A stretch of DNA of 64,000 nucleotides from Euphorbia lathyris (taxonomy: Eukaryota > Streptophyta > Magnoliopsida > Malpighiales > Euphorbiaceae), in assembly GCF_963576675.1 (NCBI RefSeq), contig NC_088915.1, positions 34,811,501 through 34,875,500 of the forward strand, read 5' to 3'. Positions 23,901 to 34,509 of the stretch are shown in pieces. A program made the translations under genes and the position numbers. The notes under the pieces were generated by a model. That model saw only the letters and a program-made list of their open reading frames with translations, had not been told where the DNA came from and ran no database searches. Numbering within the stretch: the first letter of the stretch is position 1; each line of letters begins with the position of its first letter.

Positions 23901-24806
23901 CTATATGCACATGAGCTGTACCTTATCACTCATCGTTTCTTGACACTGCTCGTAGTGGTACCTCCACCTCTTAGCGTAATCCACAAATGGTTCCTCGGGG
24001 AATTGCCTGATCCTATCCAGATCTTCCAGGGATCCCGTCCATGGAACATACATCTCATACCTCGACATAAACGCATCCCGAAGAGGTATCCAATGACCCA
24101 TTTCTTCCTCTGATAGGCCTTGGTGCCACAACAAGGCTTCTCCCATGAGAGTTTCCGGGAAGTGTTCATGTAACTCACATTGAGGGAACCCAACGTCGTA
24201 CATATGGTTGCAGAATAACTTTGCGTGTTCAGCGGGATCCCGGTATCCACCATACTTGGGCATTGCTAATACTGCTTCAGGCGTCTCGTAAGAGGGCGAG
24301 TCGAGTGTTTGCTCCGCAAGCATCCACACCGTATATTCCTTAATGAACCTCTTGGTCATTGCGGCCCAATCGCACTTGATACGCATCGGGAGAGACATAT
24401 ACCACATCAACGGCTCCCCCATCAGTGAATTGCAAAACAGACTGGTGATCTCTTCTTCGTTAAAACCCAAAGGCCCCATGGCCGAAAAGTAGAAGTGAAG
24501 ATGTTCCATCGGATCCTTGTTGCCATTATACTTACTGACAGCTGGCAACGGACGCTTAATAGGCCCAATTTGGAGCGCAAAACACTCTGCAGTCCTATCT
24601 TTAGCCTTCTTGTACTTTTCTAGGAATAGATTGGACAACTGTTCCCAATCATGCTTACAGGAGTCGGGCAATGAGTGGAACCACCTCAAAGGCTCGCCTA
24701 TTAACGAATGGTGGAACCACTGAGCCACCTCGTCCACCCCAAAGGATTCAACAAACATATCATGCATGTACTCGCGCAAGTGCACATCGGGATTCTCCCC
24801 TCCACT
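23901..24806 (-). pseudogene. Three extra gag-like modules in tandem
   Basis: A minus-strand frame of about 300 codons ending at TAG 23901-23903 and in frame with protease. It contains three colinear modules of about 66 residues: 24806-24609 (SGGENPDVHL ... SLIGEPLRWFHSLP ... FLEKY), 24530-24333 (YNGNKDPMEHL ... SLMGEPLMWYMSLP ... FIKEY) and 24254-24057 (YGGYRDPAEHA ... TLMGEALLWHQGLS ... FMSRY). Each repeats the pattern of the gag core at 25900-25703 with nearly identical spacing (G-x(2)-DP-x(2)-H, then L-x-GE-x-L-x-W, then W-x(6)-F-x(3)-Y). After the third module, DLDRIRQFPEEPFVDYAKRWR parallels ELESTKQQTGQSLSDFVRRWR of the standard gag. I infer tandem amplification of a capsid domain. The frame is shifted relative to gag near 24840. 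Confidence 0.8.
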
Positions 24807-26425
24807 GAATAAACTCCATCTGGCACAATGGTTTGAGACGACCCTTCCCCGGTCTCTTCGGCACTATCTTTATCATACGGTGCTCCGCCGTCTATTCCTT
24901 CATCCATCGGTTCATCCTCCTGCTCCTCGCCCAGAAAGGATACATATAAACCATTTCCCACATTACTCTGCTCATCGGAGTCCAACAACTCCTCTTCGCT
25001 TGCCCCGAAGGATTCCATCACCAAACTCTCTTCGAGCCCAGACCCGATCATGCTCGCCCTATGATTAGGCAATGGATTACGCCTAGTGGAAGGGTTCGCC
25101 GATGAAGGATTAGCTATCTTCTTCTCCTCAATCAAATCTTGGATCTCATGCTTCAACCTCTCACAGTTCTCAATATTGTGCCCATAATTACTGTGGAACT
25201 CGCAGTACCCCCTAGCCTGTATCTACGGAGTGGGCGGTGCTTTGTTATAAGGAGTGAGGGCTTTCAACAATCCCTTCTTCTGCAACCGTTCGAAAACTTT
25301 TGCGTAGGTTTGATCAAATTTGGCGAACCGCCTCTTCTCGATAGCATTCAGTTCAAGCACTTTCACCGCAGCGGATTCTGTACTCGTGCTTGGCCCTCCG
25401 GCACTATATCCCGACTTCGTCCACTTGGTATAAGCTTTCTTCGGCTCACCATCCCCTTCAACTGTCAAGGCGCAACTATACATCTGGTTGAAATCGGTAA
25501 AGGGCATATACCGCATCTCATTCTTAATATACGGCAAGGTGTTGCCAATTACCATTCGGATCTGATCCTGCTCAAGCGGCTTCTGCTTCATAACTGCCGC
25601 CTTGGCTCTCCACCTCCTTACAAAATCGGACAAAGACTGACCAGTTTGCTGCTTAGTGCTCTCTAGCTCTTTCAGCGTAATCTCAAGCATAGTGTTGAAA
25701 CTATATTGAGCGATGAATGACTTTGCCAACTCTTTCCAATCTCTCTTCGTCACCAACGGCAACGCATGAAACCACACGAGGGCAGCCCCCTCCAGGTAAG
25801 TATTGAACAGTCCAAGAACTTGTTCCTCAGTTAAGATCGTGTGTTTCATCACAGCAACATACTGATTCATGTGGGCAGTAGGATCCCCAGTTCCATCGAA
25901 CTTCTTCATGTCGGGGAGCCGGAATTTCAAAGGCAAAGCAGTTGCCGACAAACAATTCTTCAAATTATAAAAGTCCCGACTTCCGGAGCTTCCCCCTCGC
26001 AGATCCTGCACCTCCTGAGTAATGTGCTGCTTCCATTCCTCTTCCTTAGCTTTCTCCTTCTCAAGCTGTTTCTGGATGTAATCCTGATAGTCATCCTCGT
26101 TCCCGAAGCGGGGACCAGTGTTCACCTCATTCTCAGCGCGCTTACTACCACTCTTGTTATCCTTCAACGCCAGCTCAGCGAGCTGGGCCAAAATTGCGGC
26201 TAACTGATCATTAATGTTGTTCACAGAGTTTTCCAATTCGGCTACCTTTTCGTCGGTCGCAGACATACTGGCAGAAGACTGAGTATACTCGAACGAAGAT
26301 GATTCGAAAGCCACAACTGCCGATTCGGAACTGTCAATCTGTAGCTGATCAAACTGCCTGACTAGCCGGTTACTCTCGCGAAACCACAACCGCTTAATGA
26401 TGAAGTCTGCGCGAACGACATCCAT
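24807..26425 (-). pseudogene. Tat gag
   Basis: The minus-strand frame begins at 26425 (MDVVRADF) and runs 400 codons to TAG 25223-25225, then continues in frame to about 24840 before a frameshift. A coiled-coil-prone N-terminus (VAELENSVNNINDQLAAILAQ) and a charged linker (IQKQLEKEKAKEEEW) precede the retrotransposon gag core at residues 176-241 (FDGTGDPTAHM ... YLEGAALVWFHALP). After the TAG the segment YCEFHSNYGHNIENC resembles the C/H-containing stretch usual after Tat gag cores. An acidic region follows. It would form the particle shell and bind RNA. Confidence 0.88.
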
Positions 26426-28329
26426 TAGTATGTATGCATGATTTTATATGCATGATTCGTGGTGTGTGCGTTTATTTATTTACGGATATATAAGATAAGA
26501 AGAACAAACGTTAGTCTAATTACACGTATCACAACATCTCTCTTCCACCCTTATTCCTCCACACACTCGACGGTCCAAGTCTCTTTCCTAGGATTTTGGT
26601 TTGGGGCTCACATTGCGGTCCAGGGGACGCGTGATGCCGTCGATTATTGCGGAAAAAGTAAATCATCCATCAGACAATACAGTTCGTTTTGACGTATCAA
26701 CATCTAGTGACTAAGATATGGACCAAATGGATTGTCCTTTCGAATAACTCGTCCTTCGTTATTTTGCGAGATGCATCAGTTCCGGTTTTGACACCCTTTG
26801 AACGCATCTCGGATTTTAGACGTGGTACGAGTTATTCTTCTGGTTCAATCGTTCGTTATTGACAATGACTCATTCCTATTTATTCGCGTGGGTTCGTGTC
26901 TCGATTTTTGGATTACGACGGGATCTTTTGGATCTATCGAGAGACGTAACCACGTGCTTATTTAGTGATGAAATCACTTTTTACTTTAGGGAACAGACTC
27001 ATCGCGTAACGTGTTTGTTTTTAGCGTCAAGAATCCGTTTGCTCGTTTTGGCTACGTGAGAAGACGACGAGTCTTATTGGAGCACACGATAATCTTTCGG
27101 CTAGCAACAAGTTTTCATTTCTTCCAATCTACGGGATATATCACCCTAGCGTGGTTATAGAAAATCAACGTTTCGTTGAATCGCATGCTTATTCGAAGCA
27201 GGGATGTTACCGTTCTTTTTTCATTTAGGCACGAGTCAAGCAAACACATAGATCGGGCCATACATCTTGTAGTTTTGGTAACGGTCGAAATGATCGAGCC
27301 ATTAGTCAAACCCACAGTCTCGTCCATATGGCGCAATTATGCGGTTTAGCTTAATTCGGCGTTATGATTTTAAACGTCGTACATACCGGCTTGAGGCACG
27401 TATTTAACGGCATTGGTTCATTTTCTTTAACTACTCTCGGAATGGATATATATCGTAGATACAGAATGATTTTGGTCATTTTTATCTTTTTATTTTCTTA
27501 GTCACTTTTGCGGATATATCCATTTCTCTTAAGAACAACGCAAGGCGTAACGTAAGAGTTCTTTTTTTATTCAGAAGGGACGGGCCACGTTTATGAAACT
27601 CTTTACGTTACAACGGGGTCGTTCAAAACAGAAATGTTCTTCATTTTCGTTTTGTCATAATTTCGCTTTATCCCAACGTATTTAAAGAATGTGAATAACG
27701 GCTATCGTTAATATAATCTTTTGAATCGAGATATAACTATCCTTAATATCAAAACGATTTGTACTAATACGTGCTTACGTCATAACGTATTTTCTGAACA
27801 TGTGCCTTCTTCGGGACACGGAAAGGGACCAGGCGGGTCGCACAAGTCCATTCATACGAGATGACTAAGTCGTTTTTAGTTCGCATTGTTTCGATGTTTT
27901 GGGGTAGTTTGTATATCATTTTAAGAGTATATATTAACGCATCGCTTCATTTCCTTTACATATTTTAGGATTAGACACGTATCATGGCAATTTGAAAACA
28001 CAAACTGATTCATTTATCACATCAAAAATAGTAACGGGTAATCCTATGGCAACTTCTAAGGCTACTATATGCTGACACGGCTGATCGCGGGACCTCACAG
28101 GACCGCACAAACTCGCCCCTAACGAATGGATGGGGACCCTTTGGCGCCTTACTGTAAGGGGGAACTTACACTAGCCTCTTTCGAGCGACGAATGGACTCT
28201 CGCTAGAGGTTTCACGGAAATTACCCAAAAGGTTTGCAATAATGCTTATGAATGCATACGAAAAGAAATAATACGATCCGTCCCCGTTAAGGGCTTAATA
28301 CACGCCTTTCGGAATCAAATTTCTCGCTT
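26426..28329 (-). other. Tat leader (5' UTR) region
   Basis: 1.9 kb between the PBS and the gag start, with no supported reading frame. Ogre elements have an extra ORF before gag, but I see no equivalent here. It presumably carries packaging and translation signals, none of which can be pinpointed from sequence alone. Confidence 0.6.
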
Positions 28330-28346
28330 CCCCAGCAGAGTCGCCA
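28330..28346 (-). other. Primer-binding site of the Tat element (tRNA-Arg type)
   Basis: Minus strand TGGCGACTCTGCTGGGG, two bases from the LTR boundary at 28349. It resembles the complement of the 3' end of a plant tRNA-Arg (CCA tail included), the primer reported for Ogre-type elements. It sets the right-hand LTR as the 5' LTR. Confidence 0.82.
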
Positions 28347-28348
28347 CT

Positions 28349-30927
28349 TGTAGGTGCTGCGGCCTCGCCCGGGCTGACCGGGGGGTGGACACCGTTGACG
28401 ACAGATGCTGTGATTGGCGCCGAAAGCAACCAATCGCGGAATCAAGCTGCTCGGCATGACCGGAGCCTGGAGTATGGAAGAGTCGCCACCCACGAATGGA
28501 AATGAACACCGATCCCTTGCGGGAGACCGGTGAGGGTTCGGGAAACTTAGGTACGAGCCGAGAAGGCTAGCTCCTTTCCGGAGAAAGGCTACTAGGCACC
28601 CCGACATCGCGCGGTTATGAACCACCGGCCTCCTACTTAGCATGCTAGGCGCTAACGGACTAATCGCATATTTCTTTAAGTTTAAAATTCATTTGAAACC
28701 TTTTCTTTCTCGCTTTGAAAACCGTTTTGAGCATGTTATTAAAAGCCATTTTAGTAAAGAATCACCCATTTTGCATAAATTTAAAATACATAGGAGAGAG
28801 AGGGGGAGAAGAAAGAATTGATTTATTCACGGTGTGATGTTATGCTTTAGGCTATACACTAACTCTAAGCTAATCTCATTCCCAAAAACGAGTTTATTTA
28901 CATGGTCCGTACCTTAATCGCCGTTGGAACGATTTGGGTACGTTTCAAAACCCCGTTAATTTACATGACATCGACTTGAATCGCCGTTGGAACGACTCGA
29001 GCGTTTGAAAACGTGAGATAAGAAGCTTTGAAAAACGTGATTAAACATACAAGTTCATTTATTTTTGTACAAAATCATTTAGACAAGAAAACGATTAAAA
29101 ACTCTATTATTTACAAATAGAAAACGATTTTAATTACAAGGTTCGCTTAATCCGCCGTTGGAACGGATTAAGGTTTTAAAACGTGACGTTTTGGAAAACC
29201 ACTCGGAACCAAAAAGAAGTCAACAACTCTTATTTACATTTTTGAAAGTCTCCAAATGCCTTTAATTTACACAATTAAATTGAGGTCCTTTTGTAGCTTA
29301 TTTTTTCCAATTTCACTCTCTTTAATTTTCATAATCACCACAATTAACAAATCAAGGCCAAATTCACCCAACCAAATATATTTGAAATATATACATATAT
29401 ACGAAAATAGAGTGAAAATACATATATATATACATTTTTATCTAAAAATAAGGATATATCCATATATAAAAACAAGTAAAAGATACTATACGATATAATA
29501 AAGAAATTGAAAACTACTAAATATAATACATTTTTATTCTAATTCAAGACATGTAAAAAATGAACAAAGTTCATAAATATGAAGAATAACATTTAATTCC
29601 AAATGGTTTTAAGTAATAAACATATGGAAAATAACTTCCACCCTAAATAATAGCTAATATAACTTTAAATGAGCCAAAAGCTATATATATATATACAAAT
29701 ATAATATTTTACAAAACAAAATCAAAATGAATTAAGTTCCAAATATGAAATATATAGATACATAATACGTAATTAATAGTTATAGGACTCAAAAGTAATT
29801 TTTAAAAATATATTACATAGTTATATACATATATATACAAGTAGAAATATCAAAAAGTTGAGAAAAGAGGGTTAAAAGAGGGATTTTCGGATTCCAGCAG
29901 ATTACCGACAGACAATCCGTCGCTAATCTGCTGTTAGTGACAGAAAAGGCAGAATATCAACAGCAGTCCCTATACTTTCCAGATTTGTTCAAACACTTTA
30001 GATTAGATCTATTCTATCGTTTTGGACCTCCGAACTACCCAAATTGGATCATAGTCTATAACGGAGACTCCTAAAACGATGTTTTCTTTTAAAACGTTAT
30101 TTAGAAATATTTTCCAAAACTTATAATTACAACGCTTTTTAATCCCGAACTACATTTGGATCGGATCACGGTTCGTATTGGGATGTTAAATGAGGTTTTT
30201 ATTTCAAAACAAATCCAAGCGTTTATTTAATACGAGACGAAAAAGTAAATAAATACGGAATGTTAAATAAAACGTGGTAAATAAATAACTAGCTAAATAA
30301 ATAAAACTATTACCTAAATAAATAAAACAAATAAAATGAATAAATAAAGGAAATAAATAAAACGAGTCTAGTCCTCGGATAATACCTCAAGATAAGTATT
30401 GACAGCTGAAGTCGGTTGATTCCACGAGTTACGATTTTTGTGTTTTTCGGTGTTTTTAGTAAAACTTTAACTTTTAGGAAATTCGGATTTTTTTAGGAAA
30501 AAAAATATTTTTCCCAAAAAATTACTTTCTCTCTCTAAAAAATATTTTAGAGTGAGAGAGTCCTCCAAAATCGCCCCCTTCTTTGCATGGGGATCCGTGC
30601 CTTTTATAGGCACGGATCCCAAAATATTTTGGGCGTAGCCCGACGGGCGTCGGGCTACGCCCAACCTCTGTTGGGCGCGCGCCCAATAGACGTTGGGCGC
30701 GCGCGCCTAGCTGCCGTGGGGCGTGCGCCCCACGCTGCTGGACGCGCGTCCAACTGCCGTCAGACGCGTGCCGGCTGCCGCTAGGCGCTCGCCCAACGTC
30801 GCTGAGCACTCGCAACCCCCTCGTGATTTTTATTTTATTATTATTTTTTTTAACTTATCGGAACCAACCGTTTCAACCGTCTTGTTATGGGTTTTTTTGT
30901 CACAGGTCCTCCGACTCGGTGTCTACA
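28349..30927 (-). repeat. Tat element 5' LTR (right copy)
   Basis: 2579 bp, partner of 4667-7269. The block at 30566-30663 replaces part of the palindromic array seen in the other LTR. It contains two strong hairpins: ggatccgtgcc with its complement (30591-30601 / 30609-30619), and a 14-bp pair with a 4-base loop (30631-30644 / 30649-30662). The outer end abuts cccaa (30928-30932). Confidence 0.93.
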
Positions 30928-31850
30928 CCCAATAACATTATGTGATGACATCCACAAGTTTTGGTGGTCTTCTTCAATGGATGGGGTTGGTTCAGGGATT
31001 CACTGGAAGAAATGGGGGGACTTATGCTATCCAAAATCTTTAGGCGGACTTGGGTTCAGGAATCTACATTTGTTTAACTTAGCCCTACTAGCCAAATAAA
31101 GCTGGAGAATATTGTCTAAACCAGATTCACTCGCGTCCCAAGTTCTAAAGGCTCGGTACTTCCTTGACACTCATTTTCTTCAAGCCTCGGTAGGTCACAA
31201 TCCGTCACATACTTGACGGGGTATATTGGCGGGTAGGGAGCTGTTGAAGTAGGGCCTAATCAACAAAATTGGAGATGGACGATCTACATCGATATGGAAC
31301 AACCCCTGGCTACCTGACATTACATGTCCTTTTCCAACGAGTACCCTAGGTTCAGTAGGGAGCTCCGATTTGGTATGCAACCTTCTTGACACAGACAAAA
31401 ATTGGATACGGGAACAGATTGATTCAACCTTCAACGCCCGGGATAGGGCACTCATTTATTCTATTCTACGTCGGAGCAGGTCAGGTGCTGATTCTTCGAG
31501 TTGGTTGCTGGAGAGGCCTAGTGAATATACTATAAGAAGCGGATATCATCTTGCTGCTAGTTCCTTCTCTCAAGTGCAGAATAATTTCCAATGGCAGCTC
31601 ATTTGGAACATTCAGGTCGCACCTAAGGTAAAAAATTTCTATGACGCCCGGTCACGGGTTGTTTACCGACCTTATCTAATCTAGCTAGGAGATATATCGT
31701 CCATCCCAACCTTTGTCCGTTGTGCGATGAGTATGATGAGTCCACCTTACACGCTCTTGTAAAGTGCAGCACAACATCACAGGTTTGGGAGCTCTACCTA
31801 TGATTATAAGTACCTCTGTCTCATGGTCGCAAACAAACACATGCGTACTT
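30928..31850 (+). pseudogene. LINE C-terminal block with zf-RVT
   Basis: Continues the LINE interrupted at 4666. It reads [45 protein letters not shown], then degenerate sequence with SRSGADSSSWLLERPSEYTI and WQLIWNIQVAPKVKNF. After a frameshift near 31640 come GCLPTLSNLARRYIVHPNLC, PLCDEYDESTLHALVKC and VWELY, the zinc-binding reverse-transcriptase C-terminal domain. Several stops. No RNase H domain is recognisable beyond it. Confidence 0.85.
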
Positions 31851-31866
31851 GTTTAGATAAAAAAAA

Positions 31867-32368
31867 GGGTAAATTTCAAATACAACCCCTGTGGTTTCAC
31901 TAATTTTCAGATAAAGGACTGTGATTTACTTTTTTGTCAAAACAAGGATTGAGGTTTCGTACTTGGATTAATGCTATTAAAACCATTTTTAACGATTTGA
32001 AAATGAAAATTTTCAAGAATTAAAGTTGTTTAATGTCATATTTTTTATGGAACTGCATTTTCGATTTTCGAAAATCTTCTTTTTTAGAACTTTCACTCTC
32101 TAAACATTAACTTTCTCTCTCTTTACCAAACATCATCTAAATAATCTCAAAATAAAAAAGTTGAATAATTAAAGTTGTTTAGAATATTAGTAGTTCTTAA
32201 AATATACTATCATTTTTGAAGTCGTCAATGGTGATTTTAATAGTATCAATCGAAAAAGTCCTTATTTTGCTAAAGTTAAAAACATCAATCCTCGTTTTGA
32301 CAAAAAGTAAACCACAATCCTTTATCTGAAAATTAGTGAAACCACATGGGTTTTATTTGAAATTTACC
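31867..32368. mobile_element. MITE with ~90-bp inverted terminal repeats
   Basis: 502 bp, starting gggtaaatttcaaata and ending with its inverted copy. The arms align for about 90 bp (both contain gtggtttcactaattttcag). It is flanked on both sides by taaaaaaaa (31858-31866 and 32369-32377), a 9-bp match compatible with a Mutator-type target duplication, although the A-rich sequence weakens this. No coding sequence. It sits in the presumed LINE poly(A) tail. Confidence 0.78.
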
Positions 32369-32455
32369 TAAAAAAAATTATAAGTACCAATTTAACCAAA
32401 CCTGAGTTGTTTTACCTTATCCTTATTTTTATAACACTAAGAAATTCTATAAAAA

Positions 32456-32622
32456 CATATACTTCCAAGTAGCTACATTCAATTTGTAAAATGTCATTCA
32501 TGACCACATTGATATTTATTCAACAATTGGGTTTTCTCCTACTTCTTCCGTCATTTTGTTAACTAATCCATATAGATTTCAATTTGCAATTGGTTAATGG
32601 TTTACCAACTAATCAATAATTT
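32456..32622 (-). repeat. Left arm of a long inverted repeat upstream of GST-1
   Basis: This stretch is the inverted, diverged copy of 33498-33654. Shared blocks include catatacttccaagtagct and caattggttaatggtttacc. The right arm ends just upstream of the TATA box of the first GST gene, so this may be an inverted duplicate of that gene's promoter-proximal DNA or one terminal repeat of a foldback element of about 1.2 kb. Confidence 0.75.
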
Positions 32623-33224
32623 CCTCACAAAATTACATGTTTAATATTATCACTCTTTAATTTCGTTAATGATACACAAACTTATTATTATATTCTCATA
32701 TGGGAATGACAGTTGGATGCATTATCCAATTTTATAGGTACAAGGTACCAAAAATATCACCAAGGTTTTTGTGGTAAAATTAATCTCACCTTTACTTTAC
32801 TATAAAACAACACAATTCAAATATAATATTTGTAAAATGGTATAATTTACTCTGTCATTAACAGAAATTAACACATCAGATACTCTATTATTAACGTCTC
32901 TACACTTAGACATTACATATTTTATTCAAATATTATTTTCATATTTCAACATTACAAATTAACATTTTTTTTTAAAGAATAGACCATGCATTAAATAGAA
33001 TCAGAATACAAGGTTTGAACAATGAAATCTGGAGGACTAGTATGCAACCCAATCAGTCCTGACATAGAATAGGATACCTTTATGGACAACACTATTCGCA
33101 AAACGACTAACAAAAATGATACTAACATCATTAAACGAATGAATCAACATATTACATTAATTTGTTAATATGTTAATTTAAACAAATTAACATATTTTAT
33201 GCTATATAAGTTCATACAACGGTT
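32623..33224. other. Spacer inside the inverted repeat
   Basis: AT-rich, no reading frame. A segment at about 32960-33145 (gaatagaccatgcattaaat onward) looks like an old retroposon or LINE 3' fragment, but I cannot place it in a family. Confidence 0.35.
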
Positions 33225-33374
33225 CTTAACCTGTTGATTGAGAGCTTACCTATGATTTTAGAGGTCAGGTGTTTGAATCACATGGGTGGGATGTGTTGAA
33301 GGTTTTTCTTTGTCTTTAATGTAATTTTTCTTTGTTTAATGTAAGTGAATTGTGCACAACTTAAAAAAAAAAAA
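33225..33374 (+). mobile_element. tRNA-type SINE with 15-bp target duplication
   Basis: 150 bp. It contains ggtcaggtgtttgaatcaca, which resembles a pol III B box, downstream of a possible A-box region (gattgagagcttacctatg), and ends in an A-run. It is flanked by gttcatacaacggtt (33210-33224) and gttgatacaacggtt (33375-33389), a 15-bp duplication with one mismatch. The body resembles plant Au-type SINEs in my memory. It has no protein-coding capacity. Confidence 0.75.
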
Positions 33375-33497
33375 GTTGATACAACGGTTGTTTTGTTTCA
33401 AGAAATCAAATTATTTATAGTCTTTTTAATATTTTGGTATTGTTGTTCAATTAATCTCATGTTTCAATATAATTAAACTTGATACTAGTATAATGAT

Positions 33498-33654
33498 TAA
33501 ATTAATGATTAGTTGGTAAACCATTAACCAATTGCAAATTATAATCTAAATGGATTAGTTAAAAAAGTGAGAGATAGAAGTTAAAGAAAGGCAAGTGTTG
33601 AAATAATATGAAAGTGGTGATGAATGATTGAATGTAGCTACTTGGAAGTATATG
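33498..33654 (+). repeat. Right arm of the long inverted repeat
   Basis: Partner of 32456-32622. It ends 11 bp before the TATA box and 90 bp before the start codon of the first GST, so it occupies that gene's proximal promoter. It may therefore influence expression, or an inverted transcript could give rise to small RNAs; both are inferences. Confidence 0.75.
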
Positions 33655-33664
33655 ATTTTCTGTG

Positions 33665-33672
33665 TATATAAA
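33665..33672 (+). promoter_or_regulatory. TATA box of GST-1
   Basis: tatataaa, 72-79 bp upstream of the ATG at 33744. Spacing and sequence fit a plant core promoter with a short 5' UTR. Confidence 0.6.
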
Positions 33673-33743
33673 CATATTAATGATCCTAAGCATAATTCAT
33701 CACAACATAAGTTGAGAATATAAATATATATATCCAAAAAAAG

Positions 33744-34509
33744 ATGGGAGAAGAAGTGAAACTGTATGGTTCATGGGCTAGTCCATGCACTCGGAGAATT
33801 GAACTAGCCCTGAAACTGAAAGGGGTTCAGTTCGAATATGTTGAGGAAGATCTGTATAACAAGAGTGATTTGCTGCTCAGCTATAACCCAGTTCATAAGC
33901 AAGTTCCAGTTCTAGTTCATAATGGAAATGCAATTTGTGAATCACTTGTGATTCTTGAGTACATTGATGAGACCTGGAAACAGCATCATCATCATCATCT
34001 CATGCCCAAAGAGCCTTATCACAAAGCCATGGCTCGCTTCTGGGCCAAATTCGTTGATGAAAAGGTACGTAATATCTATCTCTTTTGTGCCTATTATATG
34101 CACACATGATATGAATAAAATAAAGAATTAATGTTGAAATGCAATGCAGATAATACCAACAGAGAAAAGGCTTCGGTCAGCAATAGAAGAGGAGAAGGAG
34201 AAAATAAAAGAAGAATTTCATCATCATGTGAAGATGCTGGAGGAACTACTAAAAGATAAGGAATACTTTCATGGAGAAAAAGTAGGATACTTGGACATTG
34301 TGGTTGTATTTATGGGACATTGGTTTCAAGTACAATCACAAGTCACAAAAGTAGAGTTGATAAGTGAACACAGGCATCCTATTTTGTCCAAATGGATTGA
34401 GAAGCTACATAAGCATGATGTTGTTCATGGCTGCTTCCCTCCCACAGAGAAACATGTTGCTTTCTTCAAAGCTCATTTTGAATCTGGACACTTGGGTCAC
34501 AAACACTGA
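33744..34509 (+). CDS. Tau-class glutathione S-transferase, copy 1 (His-rich)
   Basis: Two exons, 33744-34064 and 34150-34509, with an 85-bp GT...AG intron in phase 0, giving 226 residues. The single intron after the FWAKFVDEK region is typical of GSTU genes. The N-terminal thioredoxin-like domain has catalytic Ser13 ([10 protein letters not shown]), the glutathione-site VP pair (residues 54-55, [10 protein letters not shown]) and Glu66-Ser67 ([15 protein letters not shown]). The C-terminal helical domain includes [19 protein letters not shown]. It should conjugate glutathione to electrophiles in the cytosol. Odd points are five consecutive His at 81-85, more His in the C-terminal domain (FHHH) and a HLGHKH end. 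A paralogue lies 1.4 kb downstream. The frame is intact and a TATA box is present, so it is likely functional, with a diverged substrate pocket. Confidence 0.93.

Larger units (their letters stand above)
4667..30927 (-). mobile_element. Giant Tat/Ogre-like Ty3/gypsy retrotransposon
   Basis: A complete LTR element on the minus strand: LTRs at 28349-30927 (5' in element sense) and 4667-7269 (3'). It spans 26.26 kb, or about 19.2 kb without the nested Athila-like element. Ends are TGTAGACACC...CACCTACA. Target-site copies are cctaa (4662-4666) and cccaa (30928-30932), one mismatch. The PBS matches the 3' end of a tRNA-Arg type. Internal order is gag, three extra gag-like modules, aspartic protease, G-patch, RT, RNase H, archaeal-like second RNase H and integrase, then an antisense plant-mobile-domain gene, a minisatellite and a polypurine tract. 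Dual RNase H, large size and an extra ORF downstream of pol are known Tat-lineage traits. At least eight nonsense codons and a mutated integrase residue make it non-autonomous. Confidence 0.93.
1060..31866 (+). mobile_element. L1-type LINE, 5'-truncated, split by two insertions
   Basis: One non-LTR retrotransposon read in three blocks: about 1060-2604, 4445-4666 and 30933-31866. Block 1 carries the linker and most of the reverse transcriptase. Block 2 carries the post-RT region containing YLGAPTSVGR. Block 3 carries the continuation (CDDIHKFWW) and the C-terminal zinc-binding zf-RVT region (CPLC with HALVKC). Removing the solo LTR at its ccaag duplication and the Tat element at its cctaa/cccaa duplication brings the blocks into one frame, which shows that this was a single LINE. 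It lacks an endonuclease domain, so it is 5'-truncated. It ends in a short A-run at 31859-31866 that may be its poly(A) tail. Several stops and frameshifts make it dead. Confidence 0.85.

Noticed and set aside
28330..28346. Possible tRNA gene fragment
   Set aside because: Only the 3'-end complement is present next to an LTR, so it is a primer-binding site.
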